DNA of 40,055 nt from Porogramme epimiltina (lineage: Eukaryota > Basidiomycota > Agaricomycetes > Polyporales > Polyporaceae). Where the stretch lies: contig FTLJ01001064.1 in the NCBI GenBank assembly GCA_900155495.1, forward strand, positions 1-40,055, in the 5' to 3' direction. Both the position numbers and the translations under genes were made by a program. Shown piece after piece: positions 28,802-39,100 of the stretch; positions within the stretch are counted from its first letter, which is position 1, and each line of letters opens with the position of its first letter. The notes under the pieces were generated by a model, which worked only from the letters and a program-made list of their open reading frames with translations, had not been told where the DNA came from and searched no databases.

Positions 28802-30853
28802 ATGTTTCTCATTCATACTCATACTGGAGAGTTTCACCGGCCTGAAGGCCGGGAAGGAGTCAAATATGCGATACTCTCACACGTCTGGAACAAGGATCCG
28901 CCAGAGCAATCATACCAGGACGTGCTTGCGATCCAGGCCCAGGTCCGAGCCGAACGGGCTCGAAACTCCGATCTCCCTCAGGACGAGATCCTCACCCGCC
29001 TTCATCCGAAGATCCAGGGATGCTGCCAGCGCGCGCGGCAGGACGGGCTGGATTTCGCTTGGGTGGACTCCTGTTGTATCGATAAGACAAGCAGTGCAGA
29101 ACTGTCAGAAGCGATCAACTCGATGTTCAAGTGGTACTCCCGGGCGACGGTGTGTTACGCCTTTCTTGCCGACGTCGCCTCCGACGACGAGCCCCTCCAC
29201 CTCAACTCCGAGTTTCGAAGAAGCAAATGGTTCACGCGGTGTTGGACTCTCCAAGAGCTCATCGCGCCGAGGAAGGTTATCTTCTTCTCCAAAGACTGGA
29301 CCGCAATGGGCCGAAAACACGGGCGACTTAGGACCGTCATCGAGAATATCACCGGGATCGACGTCGGCATTCTGGTTCATAAGCAGTCGTTGCAGTCCGT
29401 TAGCGTTGCGAGAAGAATGTCTTGGGCGTCAAGGAGAGTTGCGACGAGGAAGGAGGATGAAGCTTATTCCCTGATGGGTATATTCGACATTTACATGCCT
29501 CCTATCTATGGCGAAGGATCGAGGGCGTTTCTTCGTCTTCAAGAGGAGATCCTCAAGTCCATACCGGACCAGAGCATTTTCGCGTGGGGTTTAGATGGAT
29601 TCCATCTGAACAACGCGACACAAGCAAACGTTGAAGCCCGGCTCCTACTTGCACCGTCCCCTGCCTCATTTTCTAGCTCAGGTTCTGTGGTGCCAATATC
29701 GGCGTCCAAACTACTCCTCGGTATCCCATTTCCTGCCTGCTCAATAACTCCTCACGGAATTCACGCTAAACTACCCTTTTTCCCTCTGGAGTTGGTCTAT
29801 CACTACAAGAAGATCGATCTTACGTTCTACGGGAACGCGTCTCGCATTGTCTCATCCCAGATAGATATCCCGTCGAACTACGTCCTTGTCCCTCTGGCAT
29901 GTCGAGACGGTCCACCCTCTGATCCATCCTCTCCCTTGCTTGCGCTGATCTTCAGTAATCCGTACGTCGACACTGTGGAAATGAATTTCCTCAGGGACAC
30001 ACAGGCTGAGCAAAATCAGGCTCGCTCCGAACAGACTAGATTTATCGAGCTAGTAAATTTCCCGATGGATTACGGGAACACATTGCATTCTGATCACCCG
30101 TACGGCACCCCTGCCACGAGTCCCAGCCCACAATATTTGACGTGTCGTATACTTCGCCTTCCGATAAAGCAACCGGAAAGTGGGCCGGTGTGGAAGACTT
30201 CAGCGTACAGCGCGGACTTTTACATCGCACACCGTCCATCCATGCTACCAACGATTCACCACATGCCCATTGTCGACGCTATACCATCCGCTCGCGGTAG
30301 GGGCACATTCCTTGCAGGCGGCCCGGATCCCCATTTAATCCACACGCTCTCCACTTTCCCACCTCCGTCTCTCCCCGATGGCCACCACGCCTCAATTCGC
30401 ACGGTCGTTCGTAGTCATTTGCCCTTGTTACCACACCATCCCAAAACTTCGAGTCTCAGTGAGGATACAAGGACATCTAGAAACCGTGAATCGGCACATG
30501 GCGACGATGCGAACGGAGCTTCCGAACGACGTCAGCCTCCTGTGCGTCCCATTGCTCACGCACTAGACGCATACTCCAAACCTTGCTATGGGTTGCGTGT
30601 GGTGTGTGCGCTTGTACTCAGCCTGCCTCTCATAGTGGTTTACGTGTTGCTCTACTTCTGCCCATTCTTGATTCTCCTGACAATCGCTTTGATTTGTATT
30701 TGGTGTCTTATGTTTATATGTATGATCACTCCTCACCTATCTCAGAGCCTTATGACGCCGTTGTCCCGTTGGCATTTCTACTATCGCATGATGCTCTTTC
30801 ATCACCAAACTATTCGATTTACTTATGTCGATAATTCCACCAATTCTACTTGA
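28802..30853 (+). CDS. HET-domain protein with C-terminal membrane anchor
   Basis: Uninterrupted frame of 683 residues from ATG 28802 (MFLIHTHTGEF); the frame is open slightly upstream but crosses the proposed leader intron. HET motifs: KYAILSHVW (21-29), FAWVDSCCIDK (85-95), LSEAINSMF, WFTRCWTLQELIAP (143-156), WASRRV, TRKEDEAYSLMGIF, YGEGSRAFLRLQEEILKSIP. The HET region is closely similar to that of the gene at 25648, so the two are tandem paralogues. Unlike that neighbour, this one ends with a long hydrophobic stretch (about 598-642, including LPLIVVYVLLYFCPFLILLT) long enough for two membrane passes or a hairpin, then a 41-residue tail. This would tether the HET domain to a membrane. Function in allorecognition is inferred from the domain only. 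Confidence 0.88.
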   Translation: MFLIHTHTGEFHRPEGREGVKYAILSHVWNKDPPEQSYQDVLAIQAQVRAERARNSDLPQDEILTRLHPKIQGCCQRARQDGLDFAWVDSCCIDKTSSAELSEAINSMFKWYSRATVCYAFLADVASDDEPLHLNSEFRRSKWFTRCWTLQELIAPRKVIFFSKDWTAMGRKHGRLRTVIENITGIDVGILVHKQSLQSVSVARRMSWASRRVATRKEDEAYSLMGIFDIYMPPIYGEGSRAFLRLQEEILKSIPDQSIFAWGLDGFHLNNATQANVEARLLLAPSPASFSSSGSVVPISASKLLLGIPFPACSITPHGIHAKLPFFPLELVYHYKKIDLTFYGNASRIVSSQIDIPSNYVLVPLACRDGPPSDPSSPLLALIFSNPYVDTVEMNFLRDTQAEQNQARSEQTRFIELVNFPMDYGNTLHSDHPYGTPATSPSPQYLTCRILRLPIKQPESGPVWKTSAYSADFYIAHRPSMLPTIHHMPIVDAIPSARGRGTFLAGGPDPHLIHTLSTFPPPSLPDGHHASIRTVVRSHLPLLPHHPKTSSLSEDTRTSRNRESAHGDDANGASERRQPPVRPIAHALDAYSKPCYGLRVVCALVLSLPLIVVYVLLYFCPFLILLTIALICIWCLMFICMITPHLSQSLMTPLSRWHFYYRMMLFHHQTIRFTYVDNSTNST

Positions 30854-31154
30854 ACCGACTTTTTCCTACTTACGCCTTTAGTCCTGATGTTTATGAGTCT
30901 GTATCAGTAGCTCCCTACGTATACCTGAGGAATACTGGGTACACCTAATGCACGCCGGCGGGCCCTCTATCCCCTCCTAGTGAGGTAAGGAGCTCGGTTG
31001 CACGGACGTAACAGAATTCTATGACAGCTAATTGGAGGGGTGCGCAAAGTTCGAGACTAATGGCTACGGAAGCATTCAAGTTTGCATGATACTATCTCGT
31101 TGCGATAGACAGCAGGTAAGACTACTAGTAGGGGCGAGTATGGGCCTCTTCGGG
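30854..31154. other. Convergent intergenic region
   Basis: About 300 bp between the ends of the second HET gene and the minus-strand membrane-protein gene. It holds a copy of ACTACTAGT at 31121-31129. No gene is seen. Confidence 0.4.
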
Positions 31155-31769
31155 CTATACACGACGTGAGACAAAAGCCCGTATAGCTGGAAGCACACTC
31201 ACCCTCACGAAACCTCCAGGCTGTAGAGGTGCGCCGGTGGGAGGCTGGTACCCAGGCTGCGCAGGCTGTGACGTCGTGTTCCACCCGCTTTGGGGACCGG
31301 AGGGGACGAACCCCTGGGTATTAGAGGGCCCTTGCCCTCCCGCGTAGGCGAAGCCGCCATTATGTGTGCCAGGGGCTGTTGGGCCAGGGCCCGCACCAGT
31401 ATGCCCTAGCGGGCCAAACCTGCCGAACCTCCCTCCGCCCATGCCGTTGGACCCTGGGGTGACACGCCCCATGCGCCTCCGCTTGCGGAGGGAGACACAG
31501 AAGTATACGAGAAAAATGAGGAAGACAAGCGCGATGCACCCTAAAGGATCAGACGCAGGATGTCAGCCGGAGTATGAGCAAGGCGCCCTCAGGCTGGCGG
31601 CTTTGCAGACGAGTAGGAACTCACCAATGACGATCCCTGCTATCGCACCAGAAGCTAGCCTCGACCTGTGTGCTGTACTTCCCCTAAATGCTCTGGAGCC
31701 GAGTGGCCGACCCGCTACGGAGTGGGTGAAAGGCAGGAAGAGCAAGAGCGTGGCGGGTGTCGGAAACAT
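31155..31769 (-). CDS. Small single-pass membrane protein, Gly/Pro-rich tail
   Basis: Minus-strand exons 31769-31625 and 31540-31155, giving 176 residues with matching phase across an 84-nt intron. It begins with a signal peptide (MFPTPATLLLFLPFTHSVAG) and a short Arg/Ser-rich outer segment. The membrane segment is encoded across the splice junction (AIAGIVIG then CIALVFLIFLVYFCVSL). It is followed by RKRRRMGR and a Gly/Pro/Gln-rich tail (GHTGAGPGPTAPGTH). The positive residues after the membrane span predict a cytosolic tail. Same architecture and intron position as the divergently transcribed gene at 32172. The 3' end is uncertain: donors near 31197-31201 (gtgagt/gtgagg) could replace the last 20 or so residues. 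No family function is recognised. Confidence 0.65.
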
Positions 31770-32171
31770 GGTGTTTGAGCGAGGAAGAGGAGGTGCTGAG
31801 GCCGTGTTGTTAGTGCTTCATTTATGCTGACCCATATTTGACGAGGGCGTCGGGTGGAGGAGGATACGCAAGCTGCTCCATCGTGACGACGCTGGAGCTG
31901 AGGGCCCCTGGCGAGGTGAGGGGAGGATCTCAGGCCTAGGAGAGCGCTCGAAGTCAAACGGTTTGACGTCATTTGTGACCCGTGATGTCACGCAAGGTGT
32001 CACGCCGCGTCGAAGCGACGAGAAGTGGCCCGGATAAGTCGGGACTCGGGAGCATGGCTCCACCTTCCAAGTCGCTCGTGCTCCGGGCAGTCTTTAGTCA
32101 ACCATGCCACACTCATTTCTCAGCCCCTTCGGCCCCTTTGCATTCCTCCCACATCGCACCCTCCCACTGCC
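31770..32171. promoter_or_regulatory. Shared divergent promoter region
   Basis: 402 bp between two head-to-head start codons (31769 minus, 32172 plus) of genes with the same architecture, so both promoters must lie here. TGACGT-type words near 31965 (gtttgacgtcatttgtgacc) and 31984 (gatgtcacgcaaggtgtcac) resemble bZIP (CRE-like) sites. Assignment is by position and motif only. Confidence 0.45.
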
Positions 32172-32826
32172 ATGCCGTCCTTCCTCTTGGTCGACGCTGG
32201 TATAACACATAGGAGACTCTTCGTCCTTGTCTCCCTGTCTACCGCTGTGTCTGCGCAATTCAACGACAGCATGCATAGCACCTCACGCGTTGTTGCTGGG
32301 ATAATAGCTGGTGCGTAGCCTTCCCCTCAGGCGTTGCAACTATATGCTCAATATTTCCCCCTCCTCAGCCGTGTGCATTGGCCTTATATGCATGATCATG
32401 CTTAGCATGATGTACCGTCGTCGCAGAAGAGGTGCACCGATGATTCCAAGGTATTATCATACGCCTTGGAACGGCAGCTACAACCAGCAGAATCAGAATC
32501 AGGGCCCGTACCTCTCTTACCCCCTGGGCTACCAACAGCCACACCAGCAACAGCCCGGTGCGGGTAGAGACTACCAACCTCCTCCTGGCCCTCCCCCAGA
32601 AGGCGAATTTGCGCCCCCTCCGCCGTACCCAGGTAAACCGAAGGGCTACGATGGTGAGGAGAATAGTGGGTATGGATACCCCAACGCGCCAGAATATGCG
32701 CCTTCGCCTGGCGGATTCGTCGCACCCCCGAGCCCTCACTCGCCTCCCCCTGCCCACGTTAACTCTGATGTGCGTGTTTCCCCCAGATATCCTCGTGGCC
32801 GTACTGACGTCATATATCGGTTGTAG
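32172..32826 (+). CDS. Small single-pass membrane protein with PPxY cytosolic tail
   Basis: Exons 32172-32310 and 32369-32826, giving 198 residues with matching phase across a 58-nt intron. It has a signal peptide (LFVLVSLSTAVSA), a short outer segment, and a membrane span over the splice site (VVAGIIA then AVCIGLICMIMLSMMY, about 40-61). A basic stop-transfer RRRRRG precedes a Tyr/Pro/Gln/Gly-rich tail. The tail contains PPPPY (129-133), a WW-domain ligand of the kind used by membrane adaptors of Rsp5-type ubiquitin ligases. The head-to-head neighbour at 31155-31769 shares signal peptide, span, basic stretch and intron position. A further 3' intron (donor gtgcgt at 32770) is possible and would change the last residues. 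Ligase-adaptor function is inference. Confidence 0.7.
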
Positions 32827-33206
32827 TCCCCGTGGTTCAGGAGAAGTTGAGGTTTGGGTTCGTTGGGAAGGACCTGGATTCCGGATTGGACAAGTGCTGT
32901 GTGAACGAGATCGGATGTCTGCAGCGTATCGGTCAGTTCTGTTGCCTCTCTTGCTCTGAACTACATGTTGTATTCCATGGACAATTCAAATACATCACCG
33001 TAATCTTCAATGAGGCTGGGGCGAGTTTTGCGTTACCCATTATTGGGCAGTGTGAAGGCATGCATGCTCGTCGTCACTTGTTGGACCGAATAGGGATACG
33101 TTGGAGGAGTGGGTTCGGTTTGGGACAACGACGACTCCTCGGATTGCTCTTCTCAACATCCACTACCCTCCCCCCTTTCTCTTCTCTCTTGCAAATCGTT
33201 CGCGGC
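32827..33206. other. Leader region of the large membrane protein gene
   Basis: No separate gene is seen. The frame of the downstream gene is open back to 32832, but the residues are Cys/Phe-rich and unlike a protein start; the ATG at 33207 directly before the membrane region is the better start. A CT-rich leader (33165-33190) precedes it. Confidence 0.4.
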
Positions 33207-35948
33207 ATGGACACGCCGGTCTCTCGGCGTGCTGTGCACATTGTCCTAGCGTACGCTCTGACCGTCGTCGACGTAGGCGTCACGTTATGTGTTATATGGG
33301 GTTGGCTATTGGGGCGGTCACTCCGCTACTTAGCAACCCTCTTCGCCGTCTTACTGTCGAAGGTTATAGTCACTGCCTACTATGCTCGGGTGTGTACTAT
33401 CCAATCATTGCCTTTACATGCATTGATCATCAACTATATGCCCCATCCTAGGGCTCGTATTGGAACACCCTCGCGACTCAAGCGTTTCACCCCTTGGTGG
33501 AAGCCTCCTTCGAAAGGCCGCGAGACTTACTGCCTCTCGATAAGGACGCCCCTTCTCAAGCATCTCGTGTCCCACCTCGGTCTACCCCTTTCTCGAGGAC
33601 TGTTCGCGCAGCTCGCCTCGCCCTGGTGCTCTCCTACGGGTACGAAGATATCCTACGCCGCTCTTCAGCTTCTGCATCGTCCCCTACAACATCCAGAGAG
33701 AGCAGTGGAACATACCATCTTCCATCACGCAGGAACAGACGTCCTAGAGAAGAGATGCTTGACCTTCTTGAGCTGGCGGCGATGCTGTACAATCAAGCTC
33801 CTCAACAGGACCTCATCTCTTCGTCGCAGGCAGCTCCGTCTCCAGATATTTCTCCCGGAGATATTGCTGGGACCTTGGTCAATGATGTCAGTCACACTGG
33901 CACGCTCGGCGACAAACCATCTGGCTTCCGACCTCGTCTGTCTTCCTTCCTCGGCAACCCCATCTCGATTACACCCCGAACTGCGCGGGCGACTGGTGCT
34001 GACGACGCTGGCATTTCAAACAATCTTGACGCCGACCGCGTGGTTACAGAACTCGATAGGGAACGGCAGGATCTTACAATCGCTCTCGCTGCCGCCGTGC
34101 TTGCCTCTCGGGAAAAAGCGGGCATACGGGCCCCACAGGATCAAGATACTGCGGCTTCTCGCTCTGTGTCCGCTACCGCTGTGCCCCCGCCGACAGCTCC
34201 GACCAGAACGACTCATTCCCGGAGTACCTCGGCTACGGCACGAAACTTGGCGTCTACACTCGAACTTGTTACCTCACCGAGCATACCCGTCGTAAACGAC
34301 CGCTTTGAGGCGGCTCGCGTCCCGGAAGCGGCCTCTCTACCCCGCGTGGACTCGGAGTCGGGAGCTAATGGAACCACGCCTCAAGGAGACGACCTCGTCC
34401 ACCGCAGTAACCCAACACACCCGGTCTCAAGCGCCGCCATCGTTAACGCCGATCTTCGTCGCTCCGCTGTGCAAGCAGAAGAAGGAAGGATCAGCGTGAC
34501 AGCTGAGGCGATACGCCCGTACGCCATAAGCCTCCGACAGCACAGCGCGGCGAGCACGACCCATGACACGCCGATCTGTGTGGTCGCGGTGGCGCCGCCC
34601 TCCGCTCCTGCGCCTGCGCCTGCGCCTGCGCCTTCGTCCACGCCGATCTCTGCGGTTCCACCTACTCCCGTGTCATCCTCGCAGACCTCTCGGACGCGCT
34701 TGTTCTTCAGCAAGGTCTTCAGGCGCAGCTTGGAGCGCGCGGCAGCAGAGGCTCAGAGGTTTGCACCAACGGAGAAGCAGACCCCGCCCGTGACAGCATC
34801 CGGTCCTGCGCTGAGCGGCTTCAGCACCTCTCTGCCCTTTGATAGCGTCCCTCCGGCCCCTCAACCTCAACTGGAACCTACTACGTGGAACGAGGCAACT
34901 CCACAGATCTCGCATGGAGAGGTGGCCCGGGTACGGGTCCGGATGCCATCTGCTCCGGCGTACCTCGCTGAGAGCTCGACAGATGCACAGGACAAGGCTA
35001 GAGAGCATGTAGTCGGTCAGGGCAGGTCCTCGGGCTCGTTTAGGATCCTGCGGCGTATCACAAGCAGACCGTCTGTGCGCGCGGTAGTTGTCGAAGGGGA
35101 CGACGCTGAGCCGCAGGCCATCCCTTTGGTTGTCATCCCAACTTCTCTTGTCGCTCCAAACCGAACCCTTGCAACAGTCTCGACTCCCGTCCTAGATTCT
35201 TCGATGCCTTCGGAGAAGACTTTAGCGTCTGCCTGCACCCCTTCTTCGATCCCGACCACGGCGACAAGATACTCTTCCGAGGCGGGCAGCGACACGAACT
35301 GGCGCGAGCGCCAGCCGTCCGCGCGCAGCCTCCCGCCCGAGCGCGGAGCGTGGCCCCGGATGGCCGAACGAGACACGCCCACGCGAGACCTCGCGGGCCC
35401 CGCAGACAGCCCGACTCCCCTCGGGCGGCGCGACTCTGCTCGGAGCACACGCGAGCGGCTGCCCGGCCTTCGGAGGGACAGCGAGGGGGACGGGTCTCCC
35501 AGCGTCAGCGGGGGCGAGGCCGCTGCTGGACGGTACGGGAACGGGTTCGACTACGACCGCCGTGCAGGCAGCGGCAGCTGGCGCGGGGCGGGAGACAGCT
35601 CAAGACCCAACGCGCCGTACTTCCAGGGGTCCGATGGACCGATGCGGCGGCGCACCCAGAGGTGAGTGGTGGGTCCCCCGCCGTATTGGCGGGGTGAGAA
35701 CGGGGAGCGAGAGCTCACAGCGTCGGTTCTGCAGCACCCCTGTCGGCGTCAATGTGGACGGCGAGGGCAGGTACCCGGCTTTGTGGAAGGCCACTACGCT
35801 GGAGAGGGTGGGCTCGGCGAAGCGGCTCTTTCCTGGCAGCGCGCTGAAGCGCATGCGGATGCTGGAGCGCGTGCGGGTGGGCAGCGAGTCCCCCGTGGAA
35901 AGTGCGACGGAAAAGTGGGTGACAAGCAGTGGGGGTCGCCACCAGTAG
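33207..35948 (+). CDS. Large protein with N-terminal membrane region and long disordered tail
   Basis: Exons 33207-33389, 33452-35661 and 35735-35948, giving 868 residues with matching phases. The start MDTPVSRRAVHIVLAYALTV leads into two close hydrophobic spans (about 9-31 and 37-57, the second including LATLFAVLLSKVIVTAYYA). The rest is Ser/Pro/Ala/Arg-rich and probably disordered. It includes an Ala-Pro alternation (SAPAPAPAPAPSS), a basic helical patch (RLFFSKVFRRSLERAAAEA), a second similar basic patch (FRILRRITSRPSVRAVV) and an Arg/Gly-rich end. The last exon adds a short ordered segment (YPALWKATTLERVGSAKRLF) ending GGRHQ. This arrangement suits a membrane-anchored scaffold, but I recognise no named family. 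The splice at 33389/33452 moves the frame from the membrane part into the long tail frame, so reading without splicing would split the gene. Confidence 0.75.
34606..34632 (+). repeat. CTGCGC hexanucleotide repeat in coding sequence
   Basis: ctgcgc is repeated about four times and encodes the Ala-Pro alternation of the large membrane protein. Its length is a multiple of three, so slippage would keep the frame and vary the tract. Confidence 0.8.
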
Positions 35949-36170
35949 AACGTCGAGAGTGGAGTTGCGCAGCGTCTCGAGGAGGAAGAGAGGTACAAAT
36001 GACGCTATCGCTGCATCGATAGGAACGGCCTCGCACATTGCTAATGTTCGGCGTGCCTCTGTTATGTTATGCCTCGTTTTGTATCGTTCCCGAATGTTTC
36101 ACGGACTAGAATCCCGCCATAGAAAGTCGAGAAACAATGAAATATATTGAACTTTGACTAGCGTGTATGT
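35949..36170. other. 3' flank of the large membrane protein gene
   Basis: AT-richer stretch including aaacaatgaaatatattgaac near 36130, suitable for transcript termination. No gene is seen. Confidence 0.35.
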
Positions 36171-39100
36171 ACACCTGAGCGCGATCGCTGTCCGCGCGCC
36201 CGCACAAACCGATCAGCCAGGACGCTCCCCAGCCCAGTCCGCGAGCGCGAGGGCAAGAAACACCAAGCGAGCAAGCATATCAGCGAGCGTCACGTCCGTG
36301 GCCCCTCGGTGCAATGTGTGCACCGCTTGCAGGCCGCTTACACACGCGCACACACACCCGCCTCGGCGGTCACGCGGGGCGGGATCAGGCACGGCCCGCG
36401 CGCGCGAGCAGGTAACCACATCCGCGCGGCGCACACACGGCCCAGCCGCGCAGTAGGCGTGCGAACGGGGCTCCCCCGCGCCCCTCCCAGGCGGCCGACA
36501 GCGTGTGCGCGCCGCGCGCGCAGCCCCGCGCTGGGAACGGGACGCGCGTGCGTCGCGGCGGGCAGGTGCGCGGTGGGGAGCGGAGCGGAGCCCGGCCGTG
36601 CGCGGGTTCGTGGGCGGTGGTGGGGCCGCGGCGGCGGGGAGGCGGCCCAGTGTTGCTTGTGGATGGGTGGGTGACCGGGCGGTGATGGCGAGCACGAGTG
36701 CGGTGGGCACCTGGTGTGGTCAGAAGCTGGTCATTGTCCTCGTTCACTGGGTTTCGAGACGGGCGGCGGCTCACCGAGGTGGATTCGCACTGCGGCGGCG
36801 TACGGTGTGGGCGTGTCCCCCGCTCCGTCCCACGGCCATACAGCGGTGGGCGCGGGGTCGACGGGCGCAGAGGGCGGAGGGGCGAAGGCGGCGCGAGGAG
36901 GGCGCGAGGGCGTGGGCGGCGGCGGGGAGCACGCTGTGTGGGACGACGGTGGTGCTGCGCTTCCGCACGGACGCCCGGCGCACGGTGCGCGGCGCGTGTG
37001 CGGGGTTCTGCGAGGGCAGCCCGACCGGCCCCCCATGGGCCCCGTCGAACGTCGAGAACACCGGCGGCGAGGGGTGCGGCGTGCCGCCCCTCGCCCTCGC
37101 CCCCCTCCTCCTCCTAGTCCCGGTCTCACTCCCAGTGCTAGTCCCCTCACGGCCCATTGCCCTCGCCCGCTCTGTTCCCTGTATGAGGCATGGACGGCAT
37201 CTACTCCCACTCCACCGCGCACCACACCGACCCACGCTCGCGAGGGCGCGCGGGAGGGCACAGGGCGTGCGGGCGTGAGTGCGTGCGGGCGCGCAGGCGA
37301 GCGTGCCTGCAAAGGCTAACGGGGATCGCTCCTGGGGGGAAGGGGGTCCGTGCGAGCGCGCGCGCCCGTGCGGGGTCATATTGGCTCCCACCGCGTGCAG
37401 GCCTTCTCGCGTCTCGGGCCTCGGGCTCGCGCGCCGCCCTCTTCTCTGTCTGTGGCGGGCTATTGTCTAATCGTCGACCTTGTCCCCCCTTGTGCTTTGT
37501 TCCAGCGGGCGCGTCGCGAGGCGTTATCGTCGCCGCCGCCTCGCCCATCCCGCGTAGGCGGCTGCGCCGCTGACGGTGGACCCTGAGACTCGAGGCTCGA
37601 GGCCCGAGGCGGCACCTGACGGGCCAAGGCAGACCGCGCGTCCTAAGCCCGCACCGCGCCCGTTGCTGGCTCCCGTCGCCGTGCGGGCGTACGCCCGCAC
37701 GGGCGCGTGCGCGCACAGAGTTTGTTCGGGCGCGGGAGAACGGCTCTCCCACCGCCACGGTCGGCGCTGCGGACGCGCGCTGTGGTTGTCCATCTTCCTC
37801 GGTATGTCAGAGTCCGAACACGGACGGCGGATGGATGGGTGCACCGATAGATGGATGGGATGTGATAGAAGGGGTAGGAGGGAAACCCAATCCGAGCCCG
37901 CGAGCTGGCATTCGTCCGCAGTGTTGCGGGTGCGGGTGCAAGTGCGACCGTGGCATTGGGCAGGGCAGGCACCCTGGCCCGGTGGGACCCCACGCGCCCG
38001 AGGCTGCTGGAGTTCCCGAACTCTTCTTCGCCGGCCGAGGGTTGCGCCTGACCGCGCCGGTGGGCGGTAGCAGAGCTCGCAACGATGGACGGTGGCAGAG
38101 CCTGTTCGCTATCGATTGGCACAGGACATGGGTTCGATGCGTCACGGGTGCTCGTCCATCGGCCGACTAGGGAGCTGAAGAGGTGGAGAGGGGCCACGAG
38201 CGAGGGGAAACGGAAGGAGAAGAAGGGGGGAAGGTTCCGGGAGGAAAGAAGAGGGCGCGGTTCGCTGATGCAGGCTGTCGCTCCCGCTGCCTCCCTGAGC
38301 GGGAGCGCTGCAGCACGCGGCGAGGAAGGCCATCGGTGGCGAGGCAGGAAGGGCTGGCGGATGCCGCGGCCGGCCTCCCCGCCGCGAGCTGCGCGCTCTA
38401 CGCTCGCACTCAGGCACGCGGATCGTCGACGACGCCCCGGTCCCCACACCCGCGCCCGGGAGCCCAGCCGGGCATCGCGAGATGAAAGACATGAATGCGG
38501 GAGTGGTTAGGAGTGTGCAACGACGTAGAAGACCGGAAAAGGAAAGCATGAAGGGGGCCTTGGGGACGGGGGCGATCGGATATGAGAGCGCATCGTACGA
38601 GGGCGAGCGCATTGGGAAAGATGGACAGGAACCGAGGGCGGGGCAGAGGTTCGCGGCTAGGCGGGAGTGGGAGGGAGTGGGAGGCAGAGGGGGTGCGCGA
38701 GGGGCACCACGGCGTGTGGCGTCGCCGCTTCGACTTCGTGTCCGCCCCGCCGCAGCCCTTGTGCCCCGCCGTCACGGTCGAGGGCTTGGCGCACCCCGTT
38801 CCCGCGGCCACGGCGCAGGCCCCAGGCCGTGTCCCGCACGCCGCGTGCACGGGCGGGAGAGCGGACGGCGCTGGTTGGCTGCGCGGGCCTGGCGTGCGCA
38901 CGGTGGACCGGAACGCGACATGGGAACGGACGCGGGTGGCCCAGGGGGTGGGGTGAACTGGGGTGTGAGGGGGAAAGGGGCAAAGTTCCAACGTCAGTGG
39001 AGCAGGGGGGCAAGGGGGATCTGCATAGTCGGGGTGCCGGGTAGATCGCCGGGCTCGTCCCTCGGCCAGTGTTCGGACGCCAGGAGGCGTCGCCCGCGGT

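Noticed and set aside
32832..33206. In-frame upstream extension of the large membrane protein
   Set aside because: The extra residues are Cys/Phe-rich and not protein-start-like; the ATG at 33207 precedes the membrane spans directly.
36505..37391. Overlapping 200-257-codon frames on both strands near 37 kb
   Set aside because: Composition-driven open frames; no recognisable protein and no consistent start or splice pattern.
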